Below the pieces are notes generated by a model. That model was not told the origin of the DNA, did not search any database, and worked only from the letters and a program-made list of their open reading frames with translations. Shown piece after piece: positions 1 to 13,809 of a stretch of DNA of 64,000 nt (position 1 is the first letter of the stretch; each line of letters begins with the position of its first letter). This DNA comes from Drosophila pseudoobscura (taxonomy: Eukaryota; Arthropoda; Insecta; Diptera; Drosophilidae). The position numbers and the translations under genes were made by a program. The stretch lies in contig NC_046681.1 of assembly GCF_009870125.1 (NCBI RefSeq), positions 11,297,001 through 11,361,000 of the forward strand, written 5' to 3'.

Positions 1-480
1 GCAGTGGCAGTGGCAGTGGCACCACCGAAACGTATCTTAGTTTCAGAACAGTGCCGTGCCGTGCCGTGCCCCCATGCCACCTATCATCTCGTTTCCCTCA
101 CTCACGCATGAATGTTTGTGGCACATAATTGAAAGCTAGCTAAATTAATTTCAATGCAAAAGGCGCCAACCTCGGAACCGGTTCGTACATCCACCCACAC
201 ACTCCAGTCCTTCCACTCCTCTATCTCTCTCTCGCTCTCTCTTTAGCATGCGGTGGGTGCCAACAACTGACTTTTCACACATGACTGGCTGACTGACTGA
301 ATGACTTTGACTGGCAGCTCGTTAACCGAAGCTTCCACTTAGTTAACTGATAGTTAGCATAGGTTAGCGCGTAAACATTCTGTGCACCACGTACTCAGCG
401 AAAAGAATGGGGTATATTGTATCTGTAAGAGGTGGAGATCGAATTTAACTAATATATGATATGGTGTATATGGTCTAATA
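1..480. other. Intergenic, microsatellite-rich
   Basis: No gene seen. It opens with GCAGTG-type hexamer repeats (1-21), has GTGCC repeats near 51-72 and a CT-rich tract near 222-243. These are ordinary Drosophila simple repeats. Confidence 0.6.
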
Positions 481-540
481 GTTAGTTTTGCATTCGATAT
501 TCCCTACTTGTATGGGGAACAGATATTCGTTGAACATATG

Positions 541-1283
541 GAAAAATCTGATTAATGTAGAGCTGAAAAATGTTCAAATGACGGTAAGAGATAGCAAAGA
601 TATCATGGCAGTCCTTCTACAGGAAAAACTCAATCGCATTAAGATCATTGAGAGCTTGGAAAGTCAGCTGGCAAGTGTGGGAACGCAGCCCTAGATTAAG
701 CCAGACGGAACAGCTGGAATAGTTTCTAAAACAAACGATTAAATCCTTAGTTGAGAAGTAAGAAGAAATAATTCAGAAAACCCCAATTTGCAAGAGAAGA
801 AAAACTCCATTAAACACAAAGAAGACTCATTAAATCAGAAAAAAGAATCCTAAATAGACTTGGAAGAATTTTTGGTAGAATAAACTAAAGAAATTGTAAA
901 AAGCAGACATTCTTAGGTGAAACACGTATAAAAAGCTGGAAGAATCCTTTAAAAAGGAAGAGTATACAGATAATTAAGAACTCTTCAATCAGGAGTCAGA
1001 TTTAGCCGAAGATGATTATGAAGACGAGGATGACCACATCTGTCGGGATTTTGAGGACTCCAACGTAATCCATGCGATCTATGTCCCCGAGACCGAACCA
1101 TTTAAAGTGCTCTGCAACTCAAAAGATCGCAGGATCTGGTGGGATTATCATTCAGGGACAGATAAACTGGGACGCTTTGGCATTCTCAAGGGGGATTTCT
1201 TTATAGGCTTGGATATGGAGGCCAATTCTCAGGAGCAATACATTGACCGAAGCGAGAGGCATGGCTACAGACTCCTAGGGTGA
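541..1283 (+). pseudogene. Decayed fibrinogen-related (FReD) gene copy
   Basis: The 3' part (about 1041-1283) translates to CRDFEDSNVIHAIYVPETEP, then FKVLCNS, and later GDFFIGLDME. This closely matches the start of the fibrinogen-like domain of the intact gene at 26732-27986, which reads IYVPETEPFSVLCNS and later SFFIGRKNLYLMT. The copy is broken. After LCNS the equivalent of the GSGWAIV stretch lies in another frame (near 1130-1160, reading AGSGGIIIQ), and the original frame resumes before FGILKGDFFIG. A stop at 1281 cuts the domain just after the MT..SPQE-like region. Upstream (541-693) is a coiled-coil-like piece ending in a stop, and about 780-1000 is Lys/Glu-rich with several stops, as expected of a dead coiled coil. 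No usable start or signal-peptide exon was seen. It lies about 21 kb from the living cluster and on the opposite strand. What is seen is the similarity and the lesions; its origin by duplication is inferred. Confidence 0.85.
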
Positions 1284-3471
1284 TGGAGACCACAGGGATA
1301 TGGAAGCGACAACTTCAAATGTATAAATTTGAACTTTATAAACATTCTAATTGTTGAATCTAAGCATCGGAAAACCCTAGAAAATACTTTACTACTTTTA
1401 ATGAATAAATTTGTGCCTTTATTTAAATAATTTCAAACATAAGTGTAAATTTCAATCGTGAGAAACTGAACAATAGCTAGTCTGGGTGGAGACCCTTAAC
1501 GCACAAGGCAGGGGTATGACATTTTGGCCATATTTATAATCTGTTCGGTCCAAATTTTTATGAATCTAGTTGGTAGATAATTCTGCATACATGCGTTCCC
1601 CCTATCTTGTGCTCCTGAAAATCTTTTCATCCACGAAAGTCATTTATTAAATTTATGTTCAATCAAGCCAATTATTAGAAATTAATTGATAAACACACAC
1701 AAAGGAAGAGAACCCTGAGAATCGCAAATAGAAAGTCTTTAAGTGACTTTCATTCCAGATATCGATCTATGGGTCCCTGCACTCAATTGTAATTGTCGCC
1801 TATTCAAGTGAGAAGCGGAAGTGTTGGGTCATTGTTCAGGCGACTGGCATTGTCTTTCCGGTTCAAGGAATCGGAAATGTGCCTACGAGGAGCCCCCCTA
1901 CCCTCTCTCTACTCTCTACCCTCTTACCCTCTTATCCTCTTACCCTACTTGGTGGTCATTTAACGCTCTGTCATAATTCGCTTCCTGTTTATTCAACTGT
2001 GGATGAGAGTGGCAGGGCAGGGACGTTTTTGTCAACTAATAAACCGAAGAACGAAATACTCGTAACCAAAATGAAATAAAAACGAGTCTGAACTGAATTT
2101 ATTGCCCTCCTCAAAACGTGACCAATGCCCAAAAATACCAAATACCCGGATTCCCTTCTGATATACTCGTTCCCGTATGTGTATCAGTGCCTTCAGTACG
2201 GAACGTGTAAATTGGTTTACCAAGAGAGACGGGGAATGTCTCCTGCGGATGGTCGTAAAAAACAAAAGTTCCATGTTCTCTTTATATATATCTTTTCTTT
2301 CCTGGGATCGTAAAAACTAACCACCGCATGCGGGGATAAGCCCCAACGCTTTTGCTAAATGTTCGATAATTTTTGGCCGCAATTGCAGTTTTATGACATT
2401 TCATGGATCATACTGTGACTCGGCCCATAAATTGTAGCCAGCTTTTGCTGCGGCTATCTCTGCCATTACGAGTATGTCTGTGTCCTGGCCATAAACTCCG
2501 AAACGAAACCGACTCCCATCGTCGCCAAGGCAGCTGTCGTCGACTGCTTCTCTTAATAACTATTTCTATTACACTTGGCACTCGCCTCACGCCGACGGAG
2601 CGCGGGGGGGTGGGGAGGGGGGAAATACTAGAGTCCTGCCAACGGTTTCTACTTATCTTTGTGGCCTTACAGTCGTCCATCCCATGGGCTTAAGGATGCC
2701 GGAAAATCAGAACATTAGGCGTGTATCCTAAGGATATTGCATCTTGTGAAGTATCTTGTAAAGCAAAAGGAGAGAGATTTTTGAATATTTAAGGATTAGC
2801 AACAAATTTCATATATTATTTAATTTTAATTTCGATTTTCACATATTTCCCCCCCATCTTACATTCTTTTAGCCTTTCTTCTCTGTAACAAACCTTATGC
2901 CTAAGGAGGGCTGCCTTGTAGCATAGAAAAGATTTTTATGTGACAATTTCTATGCCAAAGAAATGACTGAGTATTTTTATGGTTTTTAATAACATGTGCA
3001 TTTGGCTTTTATGGTGGCTCTCTTTTATATAACCATTTAGCACGTCTGAAAGCTGAAATGTTGCTCAAAATATTAACAACAATTAGCAAATACTAAATAA
3101 AAACCCAAAACACAACCAGAACCTTAGACATTTGTAAGCCTTGATTAAATACAAAATCCCTAACAGCGGAAAAAGGGAAATAATTACTGAATAACTTACT
3201 GAAGAGTGAGCGCGAAAAGAAACCGAAATTTGCGGATCTGTCAGTCCGTTTTGGGCGATGTAAGACGCTCTCTATACCATGGATATCCCCATCAATTAGG
3301 GCAAAACTGAGAGATGGATGCTTAAATCATATGAAGCAGAGTGCAACTTAACATAGAACTGGCGCTCATAATTCTCAACTAATTTAAAATAATTTATAAC
3401 GGGCCGTTTGTCACATAAATCAAGCCAAGTATAATCCTTTTTGAACGGCACACACAAAGGCGGGAGGGAGT

Positions 3472-3492
3472 GAGAGAGAGAGAGAGAGAGAG
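3472..3492. repeat. (GA)n microsatellite
   Basis: Uninterrupted GA dinucleotides. Confidence 0.95.
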
Positions 3493-4051
3493 CTTGACTC
3501 CATGTCACTTGAGGATTTATATCTTCCTTTTTGTATCTCAGCTGAGGCGCGCAGCGTAACATCGAACAGAAGCCCTCGTCGAGGCCTCGGAAACCCCTGG
3601 TTCCAAGCCTCCAAGTCGCGGCGGTTTGTGCCTTCGGCGGCCTCTCGTTTGATGTGCAAACATTATTAAAAAGCCAATAAAACATTTAAAAACAGCTTGA
3701 AATTTTTCATTGTTGAGTTGCTCCCCTCGTTTTTTTTTTGTTTTTTGTCTTTTTGGAAATTGAAATGAAAAAAAATCAGCCTCAAAGATTCGAAGACTTA
3801 TTAATGCGACAAGAACGATGCAGCAACGCAGACAATTTAATATCTTTGGGATCCCTTTGAGCTTATACCGATTGCTGGCTGGCTACGCGGCGAACGGTAG
3901 CCCACAAAATGGGGTTGGGGAGGGGAGGGGAGGAGAAGGGCAACGAACAATCACATTTTGCCTGTGTGTGCTGTCAATGTGACAGCTACCAATATTTATT
4001 TTAAATCACCAACTCAGAGGAATATACAGTATACGCATCCATCCAGGAGTG

Positions 4052-4069
4052 GTGTGTGTGTGTGTGTGT
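4052..4069. repeat. (GT)9 microsatellite
   Basis: Uninterrupted GT dinucleotides. Confidence 0.95.
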
Positions 4070-5655
4070 ATAGAGCTGATTGGTTGGTCGCCGCCGCGAC
4101 GCTGTCTTGGCGTTTATTTAGGCAGCAGCTACTGTGTTTGTTTTTTGGCTTCCCAATTTTCGTTTGAATCCATCCATTCCCCATTCTCAAGTCCGTCATT
4201 CAGACAATCAGACAGTGAGACATTCAGACATTCAGACAGTCAGTCAAAATGAAATACAAATATCTTTGACAGCTACTGTGTGAGGATCGAGTGGAACGGC
4301 ACAGCACTGCACAGCACAGCACCGACTTTGAAGTCTGGTTGACTTGACTTGCCCATCATTTCGTCTTTGGTTTTCTTTTTTTTTGTCAGCAGTTGCTGCT
4401 TTTGTCATGTCATGTCTCGGAACTCGGCTTGAAATCTCAGCCTCAAACTCTGTCTCAGTCCCAGTCTCAGCTCTCGGCTCGAGTCATTTCCTTTTTGGTT
4501 ACTTTCGATGTGTGACACACATTCCTTCTGCATAATACGGCAATACTTCAAAGGATATCTGGCTAACCGACTGTCTTTTTTGTTTCTGTTTTGTTTTGTT
4601 TTTGGTCAGGCGTGTGTGTGTGCCGAAAGAAATGCTTTAGTCCTATGCCAATTCACAAAATCAACGAAACAATGCCTATAGGCAAAGTATCGCTCGCACT
4701 GGCCTTGAGGCGTTCTGTTGATGTTCCTGGAATCAAATGGTCAGTCAGCCTTAGACAATATTTATTGTCATCGTTAATGATGGTCTTGCAATTTTTGGGC
4801 TCGTAGAATCTTCACAAAAGATGCGGAAATGTGAAAAACTTCCAAAGCAGCCTCTGGATCGATGGGAAATAATAAAGATATTTCATCCACGCGTTATGCG
4901 GCAGTGCCCCTCAGTGACAAGCTTTGCCTTTGAGTCATTTCTTGTCACCTGTAATGTGATTAATTTCCTATTTAGTTCAATGACAAACCCCCAAATCGAG
5001 TCCACCGCTTTTATCTATAACTTATTCTATCATAAATGTACCTCTACCAAAATCCATCAGCTCTTCAATCAGTGTGCGACAAACCTAAACCCAAACCCAC
5101 CTTAAATTCTTCAACGCCTTTGCGGGCTTCGCTCTCCACACCCCAAAAACACGCAAACACAAAGATATAAACATTTATATTTATATATCGGAGGGGCAAT
5201 CAAATATCACTCATACGGCACATGAATAATTCAACCAATTTAAAAGACAAAAACCAAAGAGGAAACAATGGGCGGAGAGAAATGCAAATTCCCATCAAAT
5301 TATACAATTACAAAATATTAAAACAAAATTATGGATAATCATTTTCGACGCGTATAAACCGCAGAAAGCCAAGCAAAATTTTTATTTATATTGTATTTTA
5401 TATGCAAAAAATGTTTAAACAACCAAAAATTCAAAACGAAAGTAACGAAATGCGACGACGCACAAGGAAAGGTAAATTGGTGCCGACAAAGTGGTGGCCG
5501 ATGTCTGATCATTTTCATATATTCAAAAGACAATCGAAAAAGAAGAAACGGGGCTCGTTAACAGTTTCGGCATCGATGGGGGCTTAGAAGCAGCAATACC
5601 CTTTAATATTAGGGGAACAGGTCAAGCTACAAGCGTAGCAGTGTTGTAATGAGCC

Positions 5656-6053
5656 AAACAGTGTTGGTAAAGGTTTCGTGGTGTTTTTCTGAGTGATGGT
5701 AGGTGTAGTTCTTTATAACGGCACTTTAAAACGAGTCGCTCTTATCCTACTTATAAGAATTATATATTTTTTAGTGCTGCATAAGCGAAAAAAATTGTTA
5801 GAAAATTTTTGTTCTTGTTTTTAAGGCACTGACACTTAGATTCGATTTTGTATGATAAAATATTAATCAATTCTGAGTTTTTGCAGAAATCAGTGCTGTA
5901 TAACGTAATAAAACAGTGTTGGTAATTAATGCAGGGCATCTGATGCCCACGTTTTGGAGTCAAAGCACCAGATCTTTTACTTTAAAATCTATTGGGGAAT
6001 TTTACTAGATTTTCCGATTAAGTATTGCATAGACCAAAAACAGTGTTGGTAAT
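5656..6053. repeat. Three exact copies of AAACAGTGTTGGTAA
   Basis: The 15-mer occurs at 5656-5670, 5911-5925 and 6038-6052. A one-base-shorter relative (CAGTGTTGTAA) lies just before, at 5639-5649. Spacings between the exact copies are 255 and 127 bp. The DNA between them shows no obvious conserved repeat by eye. Confidence 0.85.
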
Positions 6054-7345
6054 GATTAAAAGATCTTAGTTCTCTGCTTTATCAGTAAAAGCAGTTTTCT
6101 CCTGTTTTCTCCTCTAGAATCATTTGCTTTTTGGTTTCTATACCTCCAAACAAGTGGGTATACCCTCCACTCAACGAATCCCACTGGGTATCTCATTCAT
6201 TTCTATGCATGCGGGACAAGAGCTCGCGAACGGTACGGAACGAGACGAGACTAGACCCCCATAAAGAGTCTCAACGTTTTCATAGTGTTTTAAATAGTTT
6301 ACGATTATTGCAGGTCGGCCCTCGTGGAACGAACACGAAACAAATGCCAATGGGCTGCGATTAGTAAACTGTTTTTCCCCTAACTCTTTGAACTCCTCCG
6401 CCGCGAGACTCGGATGCGGCTTTTGGGGTTTTCAGTCGAGGTTTTCCAATGCATTTTTAATTAGGGTCTACACACCGACAGAAGTCCAAAGTAAAGTGTT
6501 GATAATCATTGAATTTATCACCTGTGAACCGAGGCTCGTTACCGACCAATCAATTAAATTTACCCTGACTCTCTCTCTCTCTATCTCCCTCTCTCTCGCT
6601 CTCTATGGGGCATAAAATGAAAACTTGTTTTGTGGAAAACTGGAATTTAAAGTCAGACTAAAAGATTCATTTCGATAGCCACCGTATCATCGTCATCTGG
6701 CCATCATCATCAGCATCATCATCGTTTTGTTGTGTTGAGCTGCCATTTCATGTCCACGTCAATCACATCATTTCCACATCACAGACCTTTTCACCAAACC
6801 CAAAATTGGTGGTTGTTATGGTTTTATAAAACAGTCCCATATACGTACGAGTGTATTTGAATTATTTGCTAATTGGAGTCTCGCACTCGACTAGTCGAAC
6901 CATCTAATTGTGTTCAAGTGCGTGATTGAAGTGCACTTCTCTCGATGAGCTTCAAACTTTCTAAATAATGTATAAATTTATTGAGAATTTCAGGGAACAT
7001 TTCCAGTGCTTGTTAAAGAACATTCCAGAATAGTGATTTACTCTTGATGGAAAGAATTAATCTCCCAAGTATTTCCTTAATTCTGTGGCATTTCTATGAT
7101 TCGATTCAAACGCTTGAAGTAATAACTCCTTTAAAAATTGTACAATTTCCGTTGGATTTGTTTTATGTGGCCAAGGAAACCCACTTACAGACGGCAAGGA
7201 GATGAATGAATGTCCAACTCCAAAGGTATAAAGGAATAAATAAAAGTGAAACGCATTTTTGCTTTTAAGCAATTTCCGCTCGCACATTGAACGACACTTG
7301 AAAAATGTACGCCTCAAAATGGGATTTTATCCGCTTCTTTTCTAA

Positions 7346-7367
7346 ATACCCTTGGTTTATGGGGTAT
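7346..7367. repeat. ATACCC...GGGTAT palindrome
   Basis: Arms ATACCC and GGGTAT separated by 10 bases. Member of a small dispersed family in this window. Confidence 0.6.
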
Positions 7368-10300
7368 TGTTAATTTTTTAGCAGATTTTGTACACCACAG
7401 GAGGTATATATAAAATGAAAAATTAATATAAGGCCTTTAAAAACGTGCTCTGGAAACCCCAAACTTTTTTGGAATATTAACAATGAATCAATATATACAA
7501 TAAAAATACATTTAATATATATTTATTGGACCAAAGACTTTTTAAAAAAAGCTATTCCATGTCGAAGTTTTTCGTAATGCTCCCCGTCAAAGACTGTGTA
7601 TTTGTTGTTGGATTTTTGGCACCGAAATTTAAGTATTTTCTGCCCCTCGCCAAGGGCTGTGTATATTGTTGTGCCCGACCCTTAGGGTATCAAAACCTAC
7701 GACCAACGATTCCATCTATTTCTTTTTCCTGTTGGCATCAACAAATGCAATCAAAAATCTGCAAGTGCCTGGCTGCAGCCCTCTCGAGTTAATGATATAC
7801 ACTCACTTCAAAAGGAAGTCTACGGAAGGGGAGGTGGGGGGTCTGGGCATTATCTGGGTTTCTGAAGAGGGTTACGTCTCACCACTCACCCCTTTTTTTT
7901 CGGTTTTATTTGGTTTGAGGCAACACTGTGTCAAGTTTTTCGAAAAATTGCTAAGAAAGCAAGGCAAGGCAAGGCGGAAGGCCATTGAGTAGAACCCATT
8001 CAGCAGAAACCCAGAACCCGATATGGTTACGCCGCACACCCCTTGACGCGGGGATAATGCAAACACTCTGCCAGCACTCGTACTCGCACTCGCACTCGCA
8101 TTCGCATATGGGGACTTGATAAGGGTAAAAATAAAATTTGAAAAAAAAAAAAGTAAAAACGTATCCGGAGTACTCGAGCACTTGAGCCTCAACGACTGAC
8201 AACCTTTCTTCTTTGCTGAATTGCAACTGTGAAAACAATTAAACTCTAGACATGAAAATATTTGCCCCTCTCCCTCGCTGCCTCTCTCTCTCTGAAAAAG
8301 GGATAAAAACGTAACCCTCCAACCACTCAACTATGCTCTATAGTGATGTAATAAATCCCTTAACAATGGCTTAATGCCTCAGTTGACTGACTGCTGGTCC
8401 GTACACCGTAGAACCCTCGAAGGCATTCCAAGTGTCAACCGGTAGATAGATCCCAAAAGATGGGTAACGCAGTAAGCTGTTAGGGTTGTTTCTGCTCTCC
8501 TGCGATGATGATATCCTCACTTATCCTATCTAATCTTTTAGCTATTTAATTTTGATTAAATCCAGGCAGGGAGTCGCCGTTCCCATGACTAAAAATCAAA
8601 AAATCACCCACTTCCGAGTCGGAGCATTGAACTTCCTAGAAATATCGAGATAAATGTTCTTAGAGAGGCCAAAATCAATAAATTAGGCAAAAACCTTGAA
8701 ACCCACAGAGCCATGTCAGAGCCTGCCCGAATCAGCAGGGTTCCAGCGAAACGAATAAGAGGACAAATACAACATCAAAGGGGCACCGACAGGGCCCAAA
8801 AAAAAAAAGGAAGCCGATGCTTCTCTCATTCATGCACAAAACACAAACAGAAATGTGCAAATATTTTGCACTCCATCGAATTTCTTCATAATTTTTGCGG
8901 CACCATCAACAGCGGGACACTGTGGTCAAACAATGGATAATGACCACTGTGCGTGCCAAATGGCATATCAAATGGGATTTTCTCAGGCCATCAGCTACTT
9001 CCAGAGAAGTGCACCTACCCGTACGTAGGGCCACCTTTCATTTCAATTGAAATGGTGTAAAAGGTGTTTTCTTTTTTTTCTTTGGTCAAACAAAACCCAG
9101 AAGTCGGTGGACCTTATTTGATGTTTTTATAGACATACCACAGGGAAGTACATAAGGAAGTACATATTTATTTCCCATTCATTAGGAGAAATATTCTGGA
9201 AAAAGATTAAGAAAAAGATTATTCTACTTATAGGGAGTCGATTGTGGTATTTCCTTTAAATATTTTGTTCTGTTTATTTATTTTTTTAGTTTATTTGGAG
9301 ATTGTTTAGTTAAAATTAAGGAAACTTTGGGTTGGAATATTAATGGGAATATCTAAAGAAAACAAATGTAAACAGATAGTTTTTTACTATGCTAATTTTA
9401 AGTGAAAACGATAGATTTTTTGTACATACTATTTTGAAATAAAAAATTCTTTATGGTTTGAATTTTATTTTATTTTAGAATCAAATTTTTTTGTTAGAAT
9501 CGATTCTTGTTGTAACATAAAGCCCTACTCTCTCTCAAAGGAGTTTTTTCAGAACTATCTTCTTCTGAAAATTAAATCATAAGATCCCTGTGTGACTCGA
9601 AAAAAACGTTTCGACTAGTTTATAAATACCTTCTGCATATAACATAAACAAAACTATAAAAAAAAAATTAGAAAATTTCTGGTAAAAACTTGAAATTTAG
9701 TTAAATTGAGCGCAAAATTATGAAACGATAGAAAAGCAATGCCAAAAGCAGGACTTCATCAACGTGTACTATGCATATTGAGAAGGAGATAGTTTGAAAG
9801 ACACAAAGAGGGAGGGAGAGTGAGAGAGAGGGCGAAAGAGTGGTGAAAGAGCTGCAGCTAACTGACATTTGACTGTCAGATGCTGTTGGCTCTCATTCGT
9901 TAATGTCAGAGGCAAGAGTTAATCTCGCGTGCATTTCAAAACAACAAAGAGTGGAGTAGAGAGACAGGGACAGACAGACAGACAGAAAGAGAGGGAGAGA
10001 GAGGGGGAGAGTGAGAAGGTAAAGGGGCAGTCAAGGTACGCACTGGTCTTCGCTTGGATATATTGTAATCAAGCTTTTGTTTTTGCATCGAAGGAAGAGA
10101 GGTCCTCCTCCATGTGCGGCATGCAACAGAAGCAACAGCAGGAACTACCAGAAAGAGCAATGATGCAACTGCAACTACACTGACAAAAATCTGTCTCGAT
10201 TAATACTTTGCTTCTTTTATAGAAAACAATTACTTAGCACTTTGTTTCTCTCAGTGTGTTAAGTGACTGACGGACTGACGTACTGCCAACTGGCAGGCAG

Positions 10301-12382
10301 AAGCTGTAGCAGAAGCATCAGGGCATCGGGTCTGATGGATGGCTGAAAGGCAGAGAGAGAAACGGAGAGAGAGAGAGAGAGGAGCCTGCAAAATGTATGA
10401 ATGACATGGCAAGCATGTGCCCGCCCGGATGATTCCGGAATCCCAGTTGGGATTGAGACTCTCCCACTCGTTCCCTCTCAATGATGAATGCAGATACAGA
10501 TACTATTTGTGGAACGTACGAGGCAAGCGGCTTGTTTGGGGGGCAAGCGCGTGATAAGTTGCCTGGGCTCGGTCGCTGGCCAACTGAACTCCAACTGTCC
10601 ATCAGGCTGAAACATTTGCATATGGCTCGCATTTGTATCTGGCCCCGGCACAGGCCCCGACTCGGACTCGGACCTCCTGACTGCTGACTCCAGACTCCAG
10701 ACTACAGACTCCAGGCTCCCAAGCCCATGCAAAATTGCTTTATGAATTATAAACAATGACCAGACCATCCACAAATGCGAATGCACACACGGACTCCCCT
10801 CCGATGGAGGGGTCTGTACATTGCCATTGCCATTCCCAGTCCCATTCCCAAATGCTCGTTAGCTGCAAAACTATATTTGTATATTCGGACAATCCCTCTC
10901 TGGCTCTCTGGCTTTGGCCTGACAGTGATTATGTCGCCAAGTGACATCCCATCAGCAGCTGGGTAATTTATTGCCTCCAGTCGGAGGACCAAAAGATTGC
11001 AATCCCCCTGCCAGAGGCTCTATATAGAGGAGGAACAAGAAGTATTATGGCTTACAGGTGCTATTCATGATATTCATGCGGCTTGTTGAAGAAACGTTTT
11101 GGGGGAAAAATATGAACACATATCGAAAAGGAATTAATTTTTCGATATTGGAAAATTATTTTCTTGTATTTGAAATTATTTTGTGGCGTTTTAGTGTGTT
11201 ATAATTGCAGAAAAAATGCAATAAGTTCGTTAAAAATATAGCACATGTTCACAATAAGTATTATTATATTTATTTAAAAATTTTTTAGAAATTTTTAGCA
11301 TATTTTTTACATTTTAATTTTTTAAATTTAAATATCTAGATACATAATACGTTTCTGAAATAAATAAATATCGAAAAATGTAAAAAATACTGAAAAAAAT
11401 GTTTAATTTAAATATAAAAAATACGTAGTTATTAATTTAAACAAAAAAAGCTACATATACGATAATTTCTCATTTTACTAATAATAATCTATTATTTTCT
11501 CTGTTTTATAATTTATTTTTATTTACATTAGTTCACTAAATCGATAATACCTTCAATTTTTTATTTTTAAACTCCAACCTAATTACAAAAATATATAATT
11601 AATATTCATGCGCTTTTTATATTTTTGGAAAAAAAGTAAATTGAAGTTTTTAAATTAAAAATAAGTGTTATTTTTATAATAAAAAAATCTATAGAGCCCT
11701 GGTTAAATATAGTACATAGAGTAACCCCACCTTACATCAAGTACCGGCAGCACCTTCAGTGTTTTCTGTTTATTGCACTATAATATGAAAATATGAAACT
11801 TTTCGCACTTGTCTCAAGCACACACCCGACATTTATTCATATTTATTTAGACCATGGCTCTGGTCTGACTTTGGCACGACTTTGCCACATTTACGTTGAC
11901 TTTGGGGCCCGTGTGGGGGGTGGGTGGGTGGTTGGGTGGTTGATGGTGATGGCGTGGCATAGACTCCAGACCCATGATATAGTGGCAAAGTAATTTGAAA
12001 TGAAAATTAATGACATGCAATCAATTCTGGTAGTCGTCGTTATTTGTTATTTTGATGACTTGCCTTGTTGGCCACACTCTTTGCTTTCCACCCACACCCC
12101 ACAGCCCACACCCTACGCTCTCTCACTCACTCACCCACTCACTCATTTGTCAAGGGCAAAACAATTGGGAGCATGAAAATGAAATATGTCTGCCCGTTGG
12201 GAAGTAGCTCAAGCTGTGCGAAAGAGAGCCCCAAAGATAGGGAGAAGACAGAGGGAGATGGTGAGAGTTTGCTTTTAACCGCAATATGCTTAAGTTGCGG
12301 TTATTTATTGTCTGGCATTTATAGTGTGCCCAGAGCGGAGAGAGAGCGGAGAGCTACTTCGTTTTCTTGTCATATTTGGTAC

Positions 12383-12402
12383 ATACCCTTTTTAGGGGGT
12401 AT
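12383..12402. repeat. ATACCC...GGGTAT palindrome
   Basis: Perfect six-base arms separated by 8 bases; followed by ATCAGGGTTTTG. Confidence 0.75.
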
Positions 12403-13769
12403 CAGGGTTTTGATAGAACAGTAGACAGGAAGGTATTTAATGGATAAAAAGGTTTTGGATGGTCGAGAAGAACGAGTGAGCCGGGGGTTGCCCCCTGGTA
12501 GGAGAAATATAATAGATATATATTCTTTATCAGTTTCGACTAAAGAGAACATAAGGATTTACGCTTATTTCTTTCTTAAAATGATAGTTCTTCAATTGTG
12601 TAGCTCTTCTTCCAATAATAAATAGTTTTGTATACCAAGAATAAAGAACAATAATATACGATTAATCGTTTTACGATATCTCATAAATTCCCTAAAAATG
12701 TTCTTATAGAAATAATTAATCTCCAATATTTTTGCCACAAAAACAACATTATTTTTCTCCTATTTTTCTTGTGGAATTCCATGGAATTCCTTTCTTAAAG
12801 GAAATTTTCGTTTGATTCGTATCGACATATTTCGTCCGCATTTTGTATTCCGGCTGTCAACGCCAAAAGTTCAAAATGATCAGAGCTGCCGCCCGCCGCC
12901 CCACCTCCCCTCAAAAAAAAAACCCCTTCGCTCCCTCTGTCCTTGCTTCGTTTTTGGGTTTTCTTCTTTTGCCTTTTCGCTCCTCAATGAGTGACTGACA
13001 TGAGCTTACGTTTTTACCGCCAACCGCCCACCACCCACGCCCCCACCATTCATTCAAGGCTGATTGATGGGCGACAGCAAAAAAGTTGGCACTTGCTTTG
13101 GCTCAGAATCCCCAGAACCAACCAATGAACCCACCCCCAAACCCAAAAAAAAAAAAACGGAACCCACCAACCAGCACAACACTCAACGAAATAAGTCATC
13201 GCGTGCAGTGTAGACATCAAGTCAAAGCCAAGATTGATTAGTTATTGAAAAGACATCAGCTGGAGGCATTTGGGCAACTCCAAATATACAGCCAGATGAT
13301 ACCCTGTAGTTGGCGAGGAATGTAGTTCTAGGGTTCCATGGCTCTCTAATCAGTTTATTTTGGCGTCTATTTTTCCAAAATAGAAACCAAATAATAAATG
13401 TTTGAGATATTTTGTACCTTTTTTGATTATTTCCCAACACTCTGGAGTTTCGCTCAGTGTAATCACTTCTGTGGCATTCTCCTCCAAATAAGTCATAATG
13501 ATTTTTGATCGATGCGACCAAGTCGGAAGACGTCAGCGAATCATTAACAAAAACTGAAACCCCCACCCAGCCCCCTCCATGCGGTTCTGTGTGGCTGATT
13601 ATGGAGCGTTTCTCGATTCCCTGTGCATAATCATTTTCAATAAATAATTTTTTCCCCCAAACTTCCACTCGGTTTTCGGTTTTTCTCTTCTTTTTTTTTT
13701 GCTGGCATAATGACAGCATGACAGGATAAATTACTGCCAAATGAATGAGGCAAAATATGTCTTAAGCGA

Positions 13770-13776
<7 letters not shown>

Positions 13777-13806
<30 letters not shown>
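13777..13806. repeat. (AC)n microsatellite
   Basis: About 15 AC units after a short imperfect ACACAT start. Confidence 0.9.

Positions 13807-13809
<3 letters not shown>

Larger units (their letters stand above)
1284..5625. other. Intergenic
   Basis: No convincing gene on either strand; the open frames are short, repeat-driven or lack a plausible start. It contains a GA tract, a GT tract and repeated GACAGT/GACATT-type words near 4200-4250. Confidence 0.6.

Noticed and set aside
7872..8330. 152-codon minus-strand frame
   Set aside because: Built on simple-repeat DNA (a poly-Phe stretch from an A run, alternating Ala/Ser from a CACTCG-type repeat); no evidence of coding.
13222..13740. 172-codon minus-strand open frame
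   Set aside because: Starts with TTG, reads through a poly-Lys tract from a T run, has no recognisable domain, splice sites or promoter.
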